DNA of 64,000 bases, taken from contig NC_089424.1 in NCBI RefSeq assembly GCF_013426205.1, forward strand, positions 2,170,001 to 2,234,000, written 5' to 3'. Below the pieces are notes generated by a model. The model saw only the letters and a list, made by a program, of their open reading frames with translations, ran no database searches and was not told the origin of the DNA. Every line of letters starts with the position of its first letter. Position 1 is the stretch's first letter. Source of the stretch: Metarhizium brunneum. Taxonomy: Eukaryota; Ascomycota; Sordariomycetes; Hypocreales; Clavicipitaceae. Position numbers and translations under genes: made by a program. Below are positions 24,961-37,130 of the stretch, piece by piece.

Positions 24961-25400
24961 ATGAAATACCCCGCGTTCCTACGCATCCGCGGCTATGCCA
25001 CCCGCCGCCGGGGCAAGCTCAACGCCCTGAGCCTCGATCACGTATGATCCCCCCCATGACGTCTACTCACTCTCCCAAAACACAAGCTCCACGAAAAAGA
25101 ACAGCGCTGACACGCACCGCAAAGTTCCTCCAAAGAGCAAGAGTCCTCTCCTTCTACAGGACGATCCTCCGCGGCACACGCCAGATCCAGGACCCGCGCA
25201 CCAAAAGCGAGACAAGGAAATTCGTGCGCGACGAATTCGAAAGACACCGCGGCGTCACAGACATTGTAAGTTCCCGCGTATTCCTCTTGTTCCTCCCCCA
25301 ATGCGGGCGAGTACTAACCATGCAGTCGCATATACGATATCTCCTATCAACAGGCAAGACAGAGTGGGAGAGTATGGAGAGATATATAGGGGGTATGTAG
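24961..25400 (+). CDS. LYR motif protein, LYRM2-like (mitochondrial)
   Basis: Exons 24961-25041, 25125-25265 and 25326-25400 (introns 83 and 60 bp, both phase 0) give 98 aa. A basic, Arg-rich N-terminus of about 27 residues resembles a mitochondrial presequence. The Complex1_LYR domain follows: FLQRARVLSFYRTILRGTRQ with the LYR-equivalent triplet FYR, then ETRKFVRDEFERHRGVTDI joined to SHIRYLLSTGKTEWESM. The D(E)F-x-R-H/N-x-VTD and HIRYLL elements are typical of LYRM2. LYR proteins bind acyl carrier protein and assist respiratory complex or Fe-S assembly; the partner of LYRM2 in fungi is not established here. Without the first intron the reading frame is lost, which confirms the model. Confidence 0.87.
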
Positions 25401-25670
25401 AGGTGTCAAGTGTAAAGCGTACAGTGTAAAGTGTAAAGTACAAGTCCAAGAGCTGCCATGCCGCCGGTGTATTCTATTCCGAACCCATTCCCCCCCGCCA
25501 GTAATGTACAAAATCCTCACCTTCTGCCGTCTCCCCCCTTCCCCACGTCTCATTAAAGCAATATACACACAGAGGAGGGTAGGTAGCCAAGTACCCAGGC
25601 CCCTTCGTCGCCCCAATTCTCAATTCTTCACGTAGGCCCAACGCTCGCTCGCTCCCTCTCTCGGTCAAGC

Positions 25671-26062
25671 TCAACTCTGCCGCTGCTTGTGTCGCGGGTT
25701 CGCCTTGCAGATTATGTACAAGTACCCGTTATGTCTCTTGCCGGCCTTGCGTCGAACAACCTGCGTGTTGTAACCCGTCAGTATCTTGGTCTCGATCCCG
25801 TCCCTCAAAAAGACCAGACGAGCCACACGAGAATTCTGACCTTGCAATGCTCGCAGCGCTTCTTCACCGAGCTGTGAACCTTCATCCCCCTCGTCTGTTG
25901 TACTTGCTGCAACGCCCTTCCACCACCTATCCTGCCCAAACTTGCCCCGAACGCTGGCGCCCATGTCGTCGCGCTGCAGAGATTGCCGATAACAGCCGGC
26001 ACAGACGGCCTCGAGGTAATCGTTCGTGCCGAAAGCGCAAAGGTGCGCAGTAAGAAGGCCAT
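25671..26062 (-). CDS. rtc6: Mitochondrial large-subunit ribosomal protein bL36m
   Basis: Exons 25841-26062 and 25671-25760 (80-bp intron, phase 0) give 103 aa. An N-terminal extension of about 60 residues, rich in Arg, Ser and Ala and acting as a mitochondrial presequence, precedes the complete bacterial-type L36 core: MKVHSSVKKRCEHCK and, after the splice, VVRRKAGKRHNGYLYIICKA, ending in NPRHKQRQS. The zinc-ribbon ligands Cys70, Cys73, Cys92 and His98 are all present. The start ATG opens the presequence, and a GCCATTGTGG-rich leader lies upstream. Convergent with the LYR gene (270 bp between stops). Confidence 0.95.
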
Positions 26063-26453
26063 TGTGGCTGTTTGAATGCTGAATTGCAGTTTGAGAGTTG
26101 CAACCGGGACGACGTTCCGCAGCTCTTCCAAAAGTCAGGTGTCACGTGACTGGGAACCAGGGCAAAACATGCTTGCAAAGCAACATCGTGTATTTCGTCT
26201 TAATGTGTACCTATCTAGGAGCCAGTTGAATGAGCTTCCCGCTCAGCTATCCATTGTATTAAATAGTCTTTGTTCATGCCACTTGCTCTTTCCAGGTCTG
26301 TCGCAATTGTCTCCCTCCATAGCCTGTTCTCGTAATAGGTCATCGTCTCTGCCAGCTAACACCATGTTTTATGATCCATCTCAACGCACACAGACTCTAA
26401 TAGTCCCTGATCCTTCAATGCTGTGTGACCATCCCAAGCTTGATAAAAAGGCC
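26063..26453. other. Intergenic region bL36m / unknown protein
   Basis: 391 bp containing the bL36m promoter and the 3'UTR of the next gene. An open frame on the plus strand (26076-26612) overlaps the downstream gene antisense and shows no domain. Confidence 0.6.
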
Positions 26454-28928
26454 TTACCAAAACGCATCATCACGCTCAGTGAGGTTGCATTGTTTCCCGG
26501 CTGGCTTCTCCACGGCTCCCCAGCCTTTCATTGTCAGGCCCACATGAAACATTATCGCAGACTTAATGTCATAGCTCGGTATGCCTGCCACCGTATCACC
26601 AGATGGCTGTAGCTCCTCAGCGGTGTCTGGCATGCCGCCATCAAACCTTGACCTCAAAAAGGAATTCTTCCCCTTGCCTTCTTCATCTTGTTCCGCAACG
26701 CATCGAACGGCCCTGCAATAAACATCGAGGTTGTTGCAATTAGTGGAAAAGCGTCTCCAAGCCTGTCTATTATTCAGGAGATCGGCTAGGGTGGGCAAGT
26801 TTGCCAGCGAGTCCCAGTGTATTTTGTTGTCTCGTATCAGGTCCAACATCACCTGGCGCGTGTACATGACGCCTTCCCTGTCCACCGTCGTATGATTGGT
26901 GTCGGGTCGTACCGATATAGTTGATTGTAGCTTTATAATACCCTTTGCAGTTTGTGGCATGGGCGCATCGTGGTTGAAGTTCAAACCATTCCAATTGGGA
27001 TACAGCGTATTCAAAGCTTGTTTTTTATGGCCCCTGAGGTGGTCCTCCTCCTCGTCAAGCCATCTCTGCAAATTGCAGCCGGCGCAGACTCGTGAATGAG
27101 GCAGCATTTGTCTAGCCGTAGTCGAGTAGAACTCCTCCAAAGTTTCATAGCCACACGATGAGCAGAACACTAGATTCTTTGCCATGATGGACATGTAACC
27201 TTCCTGCCGGTCGGACTCCATGCGACGGCATAAGCCAAGTCGCACCGGCTTCAGAAGATCATAAATCACCCTTTTCTTTGATCGTTCGTCCTTCACCTCC
27301 ATATACCGGTGAAGAGCGTCCAGGAATGTGGGAACTGCGAGGGGAGGGCCCGGAACACGGCGAAGATACTCGCAAAATGCCTTATCGTCGTCAAACAAAA
27401 GGCCAAGCTTCATCCTCTTTGCTTTCATGAAAGCCTTGAGGATAATGTTAAAGAAGCCTCGCTGTACGACGTCCAGTTTATGCGGACCCCAGGTCAAGCC
27501 ATAAGTGGCCGAATTGGCAGACTGGAAGGGTGTGCCGTGGTTGTATCGAGGATAAAAGTCAAGGGCCGCAATCTCGGGCAATCCAGCTTCTCGGCGTTTA
27601 TAATTGATCTCGTAGATTAGGTCTATGAGGCACAAAACATCACCGAAGTGAATAAGTGGGCAGTCATAGATACCGACCATGCGTACATTTGGACATTCTC
27701 GTAGAATGACAGCAATCATACGTCGGTCCAAGAGAGGGATCTTTTCGAAGTACAAGACTTGCAGTGCAGTCTTTTGCTCGGATATATGCATCACTGTACG
27801 CATGTAAGAAGTGAGAATAGCAAAGTTAACAGTGGGGAGGATAATCCTTACGCATTTTTCTCAATCGGCTTGCAGAGAATATTACTGGTGGTTGAAATAA
27901 CTGGTTTTGGGGGTTCGAGACGAACTGGCTACTGCCCCATACATCTCTGGTTTCTCGGATACGTTCAACGGCGGACACGATGTCGTCAGCCATAAAATCC
28001 GGTATAATCTTGCGGCCTTCTCGCTTCTGCTTGTCTGCCTTGCTGCGGTAGATTGTGCCTTTAATGTGGCCGTGAATCAAATAGGTTGAGAAGTAAATCT
28101 GTCTTTCGTACTTCATAGCTTCTCTACACCAGCTAGAGAGGCTGTTTGACGTATCAATGCCGTAGGGATCAAGGTCATTGGACATGTTTAATTCTCCGAT
28201 TGTACACTCTGGGGTGACAACAAGCAATACTCCAGAGCTGCCATCTGTTCTCAAGGAGGCTGCATTGAAGTCCCAAATTTTCTGTCGGAATGGTTAATAA
28301 GCTTCGTGACCTACCAGCGAGAACTACTTACGGCACTATTTGCAACTGCCTTCCACGTGGTCGACGAAGTGATGGCGGTATCCAATACCGACTTCCACCC
28401 CTGCTGAAATAGAATGTTTGCGATTTCTCCACCAACATCAATGGTGTTCAGCATAGTAGCTAGCAGATTATCGCCCGTGTCGGCGGGCTTCTTTGCTGCA
28501 CGAACATATTTGGACTCGTAGCGCAATAAAAGCATCGCCTAAGACAATGTTAGCACGATACAAAGATTCGGGCTGTGCCATCTCACCGTAGTTAAGTATC
28601 GAGGAGTGGTAAAAGAGCTGTTGTAGAAGTCTCCCATTTTCCCCATGAATTCCTCGCGGGTCGGCCTTTTGATGAGTTGCTGAGCTCTAGCAATCCATGC
28701 CTTTTCAACCTCCTCTGGTGTTTTAGACGTCACTGAGGGGTGCAAACCTTCTTTCAGAAGTCTCTGTTGAGATTTCTCCATGTCGTAGTCTTCCGGGACT
28801 ATCTTATGTTAGTGTTCCCTGTGTTATTTCACTCTCAACTCGGGGAACATACCGTCATTAATGTCTGGAAAAGGATCCACCCTCTTGTTTTTGTTTTTGT
28901 TTTTGTTTTTGTTCTTATTTCTCCCCAT
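26454..28928 (-). CDS. Unrecognised 754-aa protein with a Cys4 cluster
   Basis: Five exons: 28853-28928, 28587-28798, 28332-28538, 27852-28281 and 26454-27793. Introns of 54, 48, 50 and 58 bp are all GT-AG with CTAAC-like branches, and the exons sum to exactly 755 codons, which supports a real gene. I do not recognise the family. Seen: a start in a run of alternating Asn-Lys (MGRNKNKNKNK) encoded by a hexamer repeat; a mostly helical N-terminal half; a segment with hydrophobic-repeat character (ECPNVRMVGIYDCPLI), faintly like leucine-rich repeat units; and CSSCGYETLEEFY followed about 20 residues later by CAGCNLQRW, a CxxC-x(n)-CxxC pattern that could bind zinc. No signal peptide or membrane span. 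Probably intracellular; no function is proposed. Confidence 0.8.
28884..28915. repeat. Hexamer microsatellite (GTTTTT)n over a start codon region
   Basis: Five near-perfect copies of GTTTTT on the plus strand, read as alternating Lys-Asn codons just after the start of the minus-strand 754-aa protein. Length polymorphism would stay in frame, because each unit is two codons. Confidence 0.85.
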
Positions 28929-31900
28929 GGTGCTTTTTCGCCTTTGTTGTATCTTAACTGGTGTTTTCTGTTACAACCTGGTCCAAGGTTTCAAGAGATA
29001 CGGGTGGGCAAGTCGGAGGGATCTTTTGTACTCTGAGGAGCCGAGCCAGTACTGTGCATGTTGGTGAGCGACTCGGCTATTTTTATTTTCTTTGGTCTCT
29101 TCGCCATGATGACACGAAATAAAGGCCAGGGGGGAATTCAAAACGTTCAACGAGTTGCCGCCTCTGTGTCTCACAGACGAGAGGTAAAGACGCCGAGAAA
29201 GTTGATGTGTGAGATGAGATTCGATGGCAGTAGTATGCCAAGACCCAAATAGAGGCAAAGAGGAAGAGAACTTTTGGGCAGAAAGAACAGAAAAACACCT
29301 ACCTGTTGTTACAGCTGCGTCTTGTACTGTCGAGGGTCTTGCCTTCCCTGAATTATGTCGAGGTGTTGCTCCTTAAGAAAGCTAGACTCGCTTCGGGGGT
29401 TTTCTGGAAGCTAACCGCAACACAAAGAACCGACAAGATCAACTCGGATGCTTAAAGATGTATTTGGAATGTAAAATGTTGAAGAGAAAGGGCGGAATGA
29501 TTAAAGATGGATTTAGGAATGTAGAATGTTAAAGAAGACAAAAGGGTGAGGTTGTGTCGTGGAGGAAGGGACTATTAAATGCGCTTGCAAGCAGAGTGCT
29601 TAACCCTCCGTCCAAAATTAAAGATTAGGCCGGCTGTGAGTCACTCACGACTACGGATGCCTACAAAGGAAGTTGGAAGGTTTTTTTTAGATGCCAGGCT
29701 GCCACGAGGCCGTACGGAGACTAGATACTAATTAGCCAGCAGTGGTTCTGCTCGAGCAAGTCTTGCCAGGTCTAGTTTGCATCTAGGAGGAGGCTAGGAG
29801 GAGGACGGTTTCGTGGCTTCTGAGAAACATAACCATCAACTTGGTCTCTCACCTTGAATAAGGAGCCGAGTACATAGATAGTCCGACTTGATGTGAGAAA
29901 AGGTCACGCATGTATTCGGTGCTTCTACTCCAGTCACTTGTGCAGGATTCCCAAGACGGCGTCCCAAACCACTGTAAAGAGGACCGTCACTGCCAGCCTT
30001 GACGGTCATATCCACAATACGGGTGCAAGCTATTTTAATTCGTCGTGATAGTGTGTAGACGATGGGTTGACTGCGACGCCTCACGTCGTGTCTATGTTTT
30101 GGCCAGCAACCATCCCTATTAGAAGAATATGCATGTTGCATTTATGCCCGTGGCTAGATGAGGACTGAAAAGTACAACTGCATTCAAATTCGTCTTCCAA
30201 TATAGATTTAAAAAACTTCCTGGAGGCAGTGGTGCATTGGTTGCGAGCACTACAGGTGCCGAAGCGTGTTCAAAAGCATCGGTAGTCGACAGAGCCGAGA
30301 AGCTAAGAGATTGCCAGCTGGCATGGGTTCGTCTCATGTTCGCACCTGCCCACTTTGAGAACAATGAAGTCATATTCATTTAGAATGGCTCTGTTATGTG
30401 AGCTCGTGTCGAAGGCACGTGGCAAGGTCGGGCATATACATCTTGTTAGCAACCCCTCTGATAGCTGCGGGAAGTCATTGGTACTGCGGATGGAATATGT
30501 ATAGCCATCCGAAGAGCATGAAATAATGAGATTGATCTATTCAGCAACACAAGACCACGCTATTTCCTTTTCATTTTTGTTTAAAAAAAAAAACTAAAAA
30601 AAAACTTTTGCATTCAGTACAATTCAACTTCCTTTACACGGAAGCTACCCTATACTATTCCCGCCACTGCACCGTCGATACCCTAACCATAGATGAATGG
30701 CCATGAGGAAAAGGTCATGGTGTAATGTCGTTCCTCTCGGCAATTCGGTACCCAATGAAAACCTTCTCACTTTGGAATAGCACATTTGTCTCAGATGAAA
30801 AGATCTCATCCACGAGGTGTGACCGCCTCCACAAGCCCGTGCGGATTGCCCGAGTTCAGCCATGACATCAACACAAGAGGCCGGACAGTTTTCGGCGTAA
30901 CCAACTACTAATCGATGGCGACTTTGTGCTAATCTTCCCAATGACACAGAGGACGGCCCTTTGTTCTTTGCTTTCGGGTCTTGCGCCTTTCCGTGACTTA
31001 GTCATGCAATTCGAGGCTAGCCACGTGTCGTAGAAGCACCCTAAAACACAGTAAGCATTCCTTCCTCTGGCACCGACTTGGAAAAATCAAGACGTCTCTG
31101 CCACGTTTTCCCCGCCGCCGTCAAACGAAGACCGATAGGGAGGCTAGGGTCAAGAGTCATGATTGGAGTGATTGGAGTGTTGTGACCTGAGATGCTTGTA
31201 TGTACACATGCATACATGCAGGTGATATCCTTGCTGGCCTAGTATGACGTCGTTTTCCTAGCAACCAATCGCCCAAACGGCGGTCGCCTTACCATTACGG
31301 GTACGGAGCAACGAATCACGCAAACCAGTCCGAGTAATAGTCGTTTTGTCGCTTTTTGGTATTATTCTCGTCTGGCCCTCCACTCTGAAGCATCGGTAGT
31401 GGTGGGTAAGGCTGTGTGTGTGTGTGGCGCGCCAATTTGGATGCTCTTGGTGGTGTGTTTGACAAGGTTCAAGTGTTCCTGTGACATGACAAACTGTGCA
31501 TCATCGCTCGATCCCCAGCAACTCTGTCGCAACACCTCGACACCAAGCCCAAAAAGGTCATAATATTGCCAATATCGCATACCCTGAAGGCCATGTCTTT
31601 TGTATCCTTGCCTATTCCCATTGATAAGCTTCGCCCGCTGTACTTGGCCGATAGCGCACATCTTGCCATGGAAGGCGTCCTATACAAGCGCGTTCTGGTG
31701 CCTTATATAATCGTGTATGGTGTCGCGGTTTGGGGGCGGCATCATCAGGGACTGCCCGCGCTGCCAATACACAAATGCAGTCCGGTGTATCAACGATGAT
31801 CGTTCATTGCCTGTAACTGAGCGGCGTGCTTTGGCAGGATGAGATCAAGTCTGGTGGTGCCAAAGGTCGAACTTGTCATGAAGGCGTATGCTGGTATCAT

Positions 31901-34370
31901 TCCCACTTTCCAAACGATCCGTAGCCGCACACGTGTTGAAGCAAGCACGAAACGTTATATTCCGGTATTGGATTCCTTTAAGCGTCTGGCGGAATTTCGG
32001 CCGCTGGAATACTGCGAATAATCCATGATTCTTTAACATGAGTTATAATGTCTCAGTACAGACCCCTAAGAAAGGGATACACCATGCTTCAGAAGCCAAA
32101 TTGAAGCCAGAAAAGGGAACAGCAACAGCCCTGCTCATCCAGGTCGATGGCCTATCTTCACAATAAAAATTCCATGTTCGATGTTGACTCGAAAGGTGGC
32201 GGGTAGCCACGCTCACAGCCCCGACATACATAACTGATGCTCCCCACTCCACATTGAGCAAGGCACAGCCTGAATTACCTTTTGGGCTGTTCGGGGGACG
32301 CTGTGTCTGGACTTTGGGGCGGTCTATCCTCATTGGTGAAGCATGCGTTGCTCTAGCACTGTCTGAGAGGTCATCATGAGATCTTTAACCAAGAATTTAT
32401 GCGAGGATATGGGTACATTATCCAGCCGACCTCTATCTCGTGGCGTCGAAATCATGCAAGGAATACAAACAAGCAGGAAGAGGAAAGTAGCGGAGCTGGA
32501 TCTTCTAATTTTTGTGCTTTGGCGGTAACCTGGATCAAGGGATGCATGTCGCATGAGACGCTCCGTATGCCCGCAAACCAAGGCACCAGATACGTGATAA
32601 GTGGAAGCCCGAAGGGGTCGACGTAATAAATGGCAGCGGCATTCGCGCCAACTGTCTCGGGGAGAGAAGCATTAGGATGCGTCTCCCCTTGACACGCTGT
32701 GTCTGAGCGCCGGCCGATAGTAGTTGTCGCCCGTCTTTTTGGTATTTGGGTTCCGCCAGGTCGCACGTAAATGAAGTACTAAACGGGTTGAGTCACATGG
32801 GCTCTGGTGACCGACAATGCGAGTGGGCTTGGCCGCCTAGTTGTTCTCCTGCAATCTGGGCTTCATGTCTGCAACTGGTGGTGTGAGCAGGCAGATCATG
32901 GCGTCGCTGGCTCATTACTTGTAGCCAAAGAAAGCGCCTCAACTATCCGCTGAACAGAAGCACCGTCTCTCAGGTGTTATCCAATCCTCGAATCGAAGCC
33001 TATGGATATGGGTTCTACTATTCGGGTCGAGCCATCATAGACATATAACAGACAGAGGAACGTCATTCCATGCAGATATGAGCCCACCGTCACCAGGAAC
33101 CACCATCATGTTGTTACAAAGGGTGGAGCAGAGCATTGCGCAACATGGCACTTGACAGACTGGTGGGCGACTTGTCGCCAACGCATTATACCTCTGTAAC
33201 ATGCCGGCAAGTGTGATGGCGCCTTGTCGATGCCAGGGAGCTCTGCAGGCCGAGAACGGCTTGGTCGGCATCAAAGAAGGTCGGTACTTGAGTGGATGCC
33301 AAGGTGGTTGACTGAAGCGCCAGTGCTGTGGGATTCCATAATTGGCCGCCGCGGTAACCTACACTGCTGCATGAGAAAGTATGAAGAGACCTGGTAATGC
33401 AGCAGTGGGAGTGGTTTGAGTGGGTACGACCACCATCTCGTGTTTGCAGGTGTGGATATGACGTTCCCGCTGCAGCATGACCCGTGACAAGTTTGATGAG
33501 CGTCAACGTCAGGGCAACGCACGTCTTCGGCCGTCCAACTGAGGTCCTGTCCTACCACAAATAAGGCGGCAAGACGGGAGGATTCATGAATGCATACGGT
33601 TCCCCCCTGACCACCGTTTCAACACGAGGGGAAGCCAAGTAATACTACTAGTAGTACCGAATGTCGGCCTCGCTGGCATTTCCCCTGGATCGCGTAATCG
33701 CAAAAATTTCTTTCCTTCTTTGACGGTCCTAATACAACTTAAATGGATGATCCACAAGGAGATCCAGGTTGAAATTCGATGGGCCATTTCTGCGGCTTGG
33801 TTGCCAGGACGTGGAGTCAGGGGCCCCTGCACGCTAGATTGTACGGAGTACAATGTGCAGATGGCCTTGATGCCTTGACAAAAAAATACCGGCAAGACTG
33901 TGTTTCGTATCTATGTACGTGCATAGTATATTGTATGAAACACAAGGTGCCGTTGGCTGTTGTGAGCCTGGCTGAGAACGGAGGAGCGCTACTCTGTATT
34001 CAAAAGACGTGTTGCTAATGCCCCGGCAGCGACGAAGGATTTGTGCCATGGCAAAGGAGTGTAATCAAGTTATGTAGACGTGACGAGCGGCACCAATTCA
34101 TTAAATCAGGTACAGACAGCATGGCGGTCAGAGCCAAATCTCCGGACGGTGTGGTTCAGTTGGGCAAAAGCCATCTCGAAGCCGTTCGCCCTTGACCTGG
34201 CTTGGTGTTTCATGGCAAGGGGGGTTGTGTGTGAATGTTGCAACGCTGGTGAGAAGGGTCAAGTCGGTGTCTGGAACCGGCAGCTGACTCTTAGGCCTGT
34301 TGTACGGCGTATTGACAGGCCACAGGCGCTGTTGGAATGGCGTTGTAATACGGAGTAGTAGATTGAAAGC

Positions 34371-34390
34371 TCTGCTCTGCTCTGCTCTGC
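34371..34390. repeat. Pentamer tandem repeat (TCTGC)4
   Basis: Four perfect copies of TCTGC, preceded by a partial unit. Simple sequence repeat in non-coding DNA. Confidence 0.85.
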
Positions 34391-34876
34391 GCTGGGCCAC
34401 AGGAGCGGCTCGGCTCAGAGGCTCCTGGTATCGGTGAATGATATCCGAGACTATTCATGATGGTGGCGGACATTTTTGATTTTTTTGCTTCGTCAGCCTA
34501 GAGGAAAGTCCGGCCGCTACGCCGGGTTGCGATGTTGCGTGTTGTCCGCACGGTAAGTCAGCGCATTCGCTCAGGTTCAACATGGTGAAGAGAAAATGTA
34601 ATCACTTACGAGATGGCATCCATTTTTGGCTGGTGACTGTTCCATCGCTTTCTCACAAACGCCAACTGCCCGGTTGTCGACTGGTGGTGCAGCATTTTTG
34701 GCCACCTGAACTGGTGGTCTAGCGCAGGTGTGTCGATGGACCCGCAATTTCGTCCCACTTCGCTTAAAGCACGGGGCGGGCACAGGGACCTGACACCCCG
34801 ATACCCTAACACCCTGACAGCCTAAGTAATAACACGATGGCAAGGTACGGAGCACTTGGCCATGCACGATCAATTA

Positions 34877-34925
34877 CTAAGTACTTAAGTAATGTGTACA
34901 TGTGTACATTGTACATAGGCACTTG
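34877..34925. repeat. GTAC-rich palindromic cluster
   Basis: Contains ACTAAGTACTTAAGTAA, then several GTACA/TGTAC words (ATGTGTACATGTGTACATTGTACAT). Same character as the clusters at 3941 and 50122. Confidence 0.5.
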
Positions 34926-35250
34926 CACACCGGCCGCCGGTACACTCCGTTCGGGCCAAAGTCAAGCTCAAGACTCTGGGCTACTGAAGCTTGGCACTGA
35001 GCTTTGTTGGAAGGGATGGACCGGATGGGCCTGACGGGGCCGATGCACCTGGCACGTCGAACGAGAGAGAGCAAATGGACTGATGGGCGAGCAGTTGGAC
35101 GGGAAACCTTGAGATGACCATGTAAAAGGGAAATTTAGCACCAAAAACAACATTGCGCATGCTCAAACGGGTGGGGGTTCCCAGGCCCAATTCAAGGGCA
35201 GGCAAGAGCATCCGCACGTCGACGCGACGCAAGCTATTTCGTACTGTATG

Positions 35251-35384
35251 TACTCCGTACGCCAGGAACTAGACGAGAAGCCATAAACTGCGATACGGCA
35301 AGGGTTCCTCCGTACGGAGTACTCCCGTGCCATTATTCTGCTCTCCGCATGTACGCTGTGCTTCGTACGGAGTACTACTCCGTA
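35251..35384. repeat. Cluster of TACTCCGTA / TACGGAGTA words
   Basis: Exact copies start at 35251, 35313, 35366 and 35376. The copy at 35313 overlaps the perfect 12-bp palindrome CTCCGTACGGAG (35308-35319), and the last two face each other as an inverted pair separated by one base. No coding function seen. Confidence 0.8.
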
Positions 35385-37130
35385 GCTGGAATGGAAAAAA
35401 GGGAGGGCGTTTGAGAGCCTGCAGTTCAAAAACGTGCGCCGTGCGTCCACGACAGGCACTCTGCAGACAATGTCGGTGTCCTTGCAGAGCATGCGTGCAC
35501 CGGTTCTGATACGGAAGCCCTTTGTGCAGCCAGTATTATTAGTAGTACTCCGTTCTCCGGGAAGCCGCCTGGTGTTTGCTCAATTGGCATGGCTTGCCTT
35601 GCCTGATACACGCCCTGGTTTAGTGGGCGAAATTTGCTTGATCCATAGCCAAAGGCTGACCGAGATGAGCTGCCCATGGAGTTGCAACAGAAATTTGGTG
35701 CACACTCCAACGCTTGTAATAATTATAGCATGGCATGCTCGTCGATTCGCTTCGTGAGAATGGTAGTATTAAGCCCATTAGGCACGTAGCCAATTACCAG
35801 GGACTGCCGGGTTCATTGCCACGTCCGCTGTTGTAAAGAAGCAAGGCCTTCCTACTCCGTGCTCCGTATTGTACTGTATGCAACAATTATATTGCGAGTG
35901 GGGAGGAGCCGAAATCATGTACATAGTGACTCAAACGTACAATTTGCATCGTCGGCCGCAACGCCATGCTGGGGCGACAAAAGGCTGCAAGTGCTAGAGG
36001 TGGTAAAAAGGGTTTGCTGGACATCCAATAGGTCGTAAGTCGCAAGTAGTCACAGTGAATTGCTTTGGCTGGGAGTCGGTAATGAAGCGCGAATCCCTTG
36101 ATGATCAGCCAGCGGCTCTGGGGTGAAGCAACGCCCATGGCCCATGTCTGACCGCCTCATCAGTGTTTGGTACTCACTAGATAGCACTCCTATTCTGGGC
36201 TCCTTGTAAATGGAAATACATATCGCCCATGGTTTTGCCCTGCTCGAGTGGATTGGATGTGCATTGGACTGGCTGTCTGAGCGGGTGGTGAGTGGCGGAT
36301 GGCGACGAATGACGGAAGGGTGGTTGAATGAAGCTGATCAGCCATGGGCCATCATGGGCCACCATGATCAAAATCAAGCACCAAGTATGGAGTACGTACT
36401 CCGTAGCATCACGCCAATATCAGCGTGGTTCGCCCCTCGATCATCGCCCCCCGAACTGCGCCAACAGAGGCTTGGCCGGGGCCTCTTGTCATTTCGCCTC
36501 GTTATCAAATCCTCAAGTCGAGAGTCGATGCCACTGTATGTGCATCAACGGGCAGGCAGGCACCCAAGGCGGCAAATACTTGAACAATGAAGCACTGACA
36601 ATAAATAGGACTGGATTGGTAGAGTGTGTACGGCGTACCGGTGCCTCGAATGACCGCTGGGAAACCTCTGCAAGTATCAATGTCTCGTTTGTGCCAGCGT
36701 TCTGGAGCTCTTGAGATGTTGGACGCCTCCTTCAAGCTCGCCCGGGAAGCATCGGTTCCACTTGTTTCTTATTGTTCTCACCCTCGCCGTGAACTGAGCA
36801 AAACCGGGACCCCTTCAACCCACCTTTTCGCGTCCCTCACGTACCTCAGCCCTCTCGGCCCTCTTTTGCGCACGCCCCCTTCCCTTCACGGTTGACTCCT
36901 CGACCTTCTTTGACCTGACTTTCTCGACCAAATAAGTACCCCAACCTGTCCCTCGTCCAAATTTGCCCTCTCTTCTTCTCTTTCTTCTGCCACATCTCAG
37001 CTTGTGCTCCATCAACTGCTGTACCCCAAAAGCCGCTTTCTGGATCCATTTTCCTTTTATACCATCTCGTCTTTGTTTGTTGTGATACCCATCCACTTGA
37101 GATACCCCCTTTTTTTTTTAATCATCCAGA

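Larger units (their letters stand above)
28929..37130. other. 8.2-kb gene-poor region
   Basis: No open frame here has a recognisable domain, and I could not assemble conserved exons on either strand. It contains homopolymer runs (30583-30605), a TG dinucleotide tract near 31413-31426, a TCTGC pentamer repeat, a GTAC-type cluster near 34877 and most of the TACGGAGTA copies of the window (33842 to 36405). The last 400 bp before 37131 are CT-rich and look like the promoter and leader of the PH-domain gene. Base composition is not strongly AT-skewed, so this does not look like RIP-destroyed transposon DNA. Confidence 0.6.

Noticed and set aside
30583..30605. A-rich runs as a retroposon tail
   Set aside because: No coding remnant or target duplication adjacent; simple low-complexity sequence.
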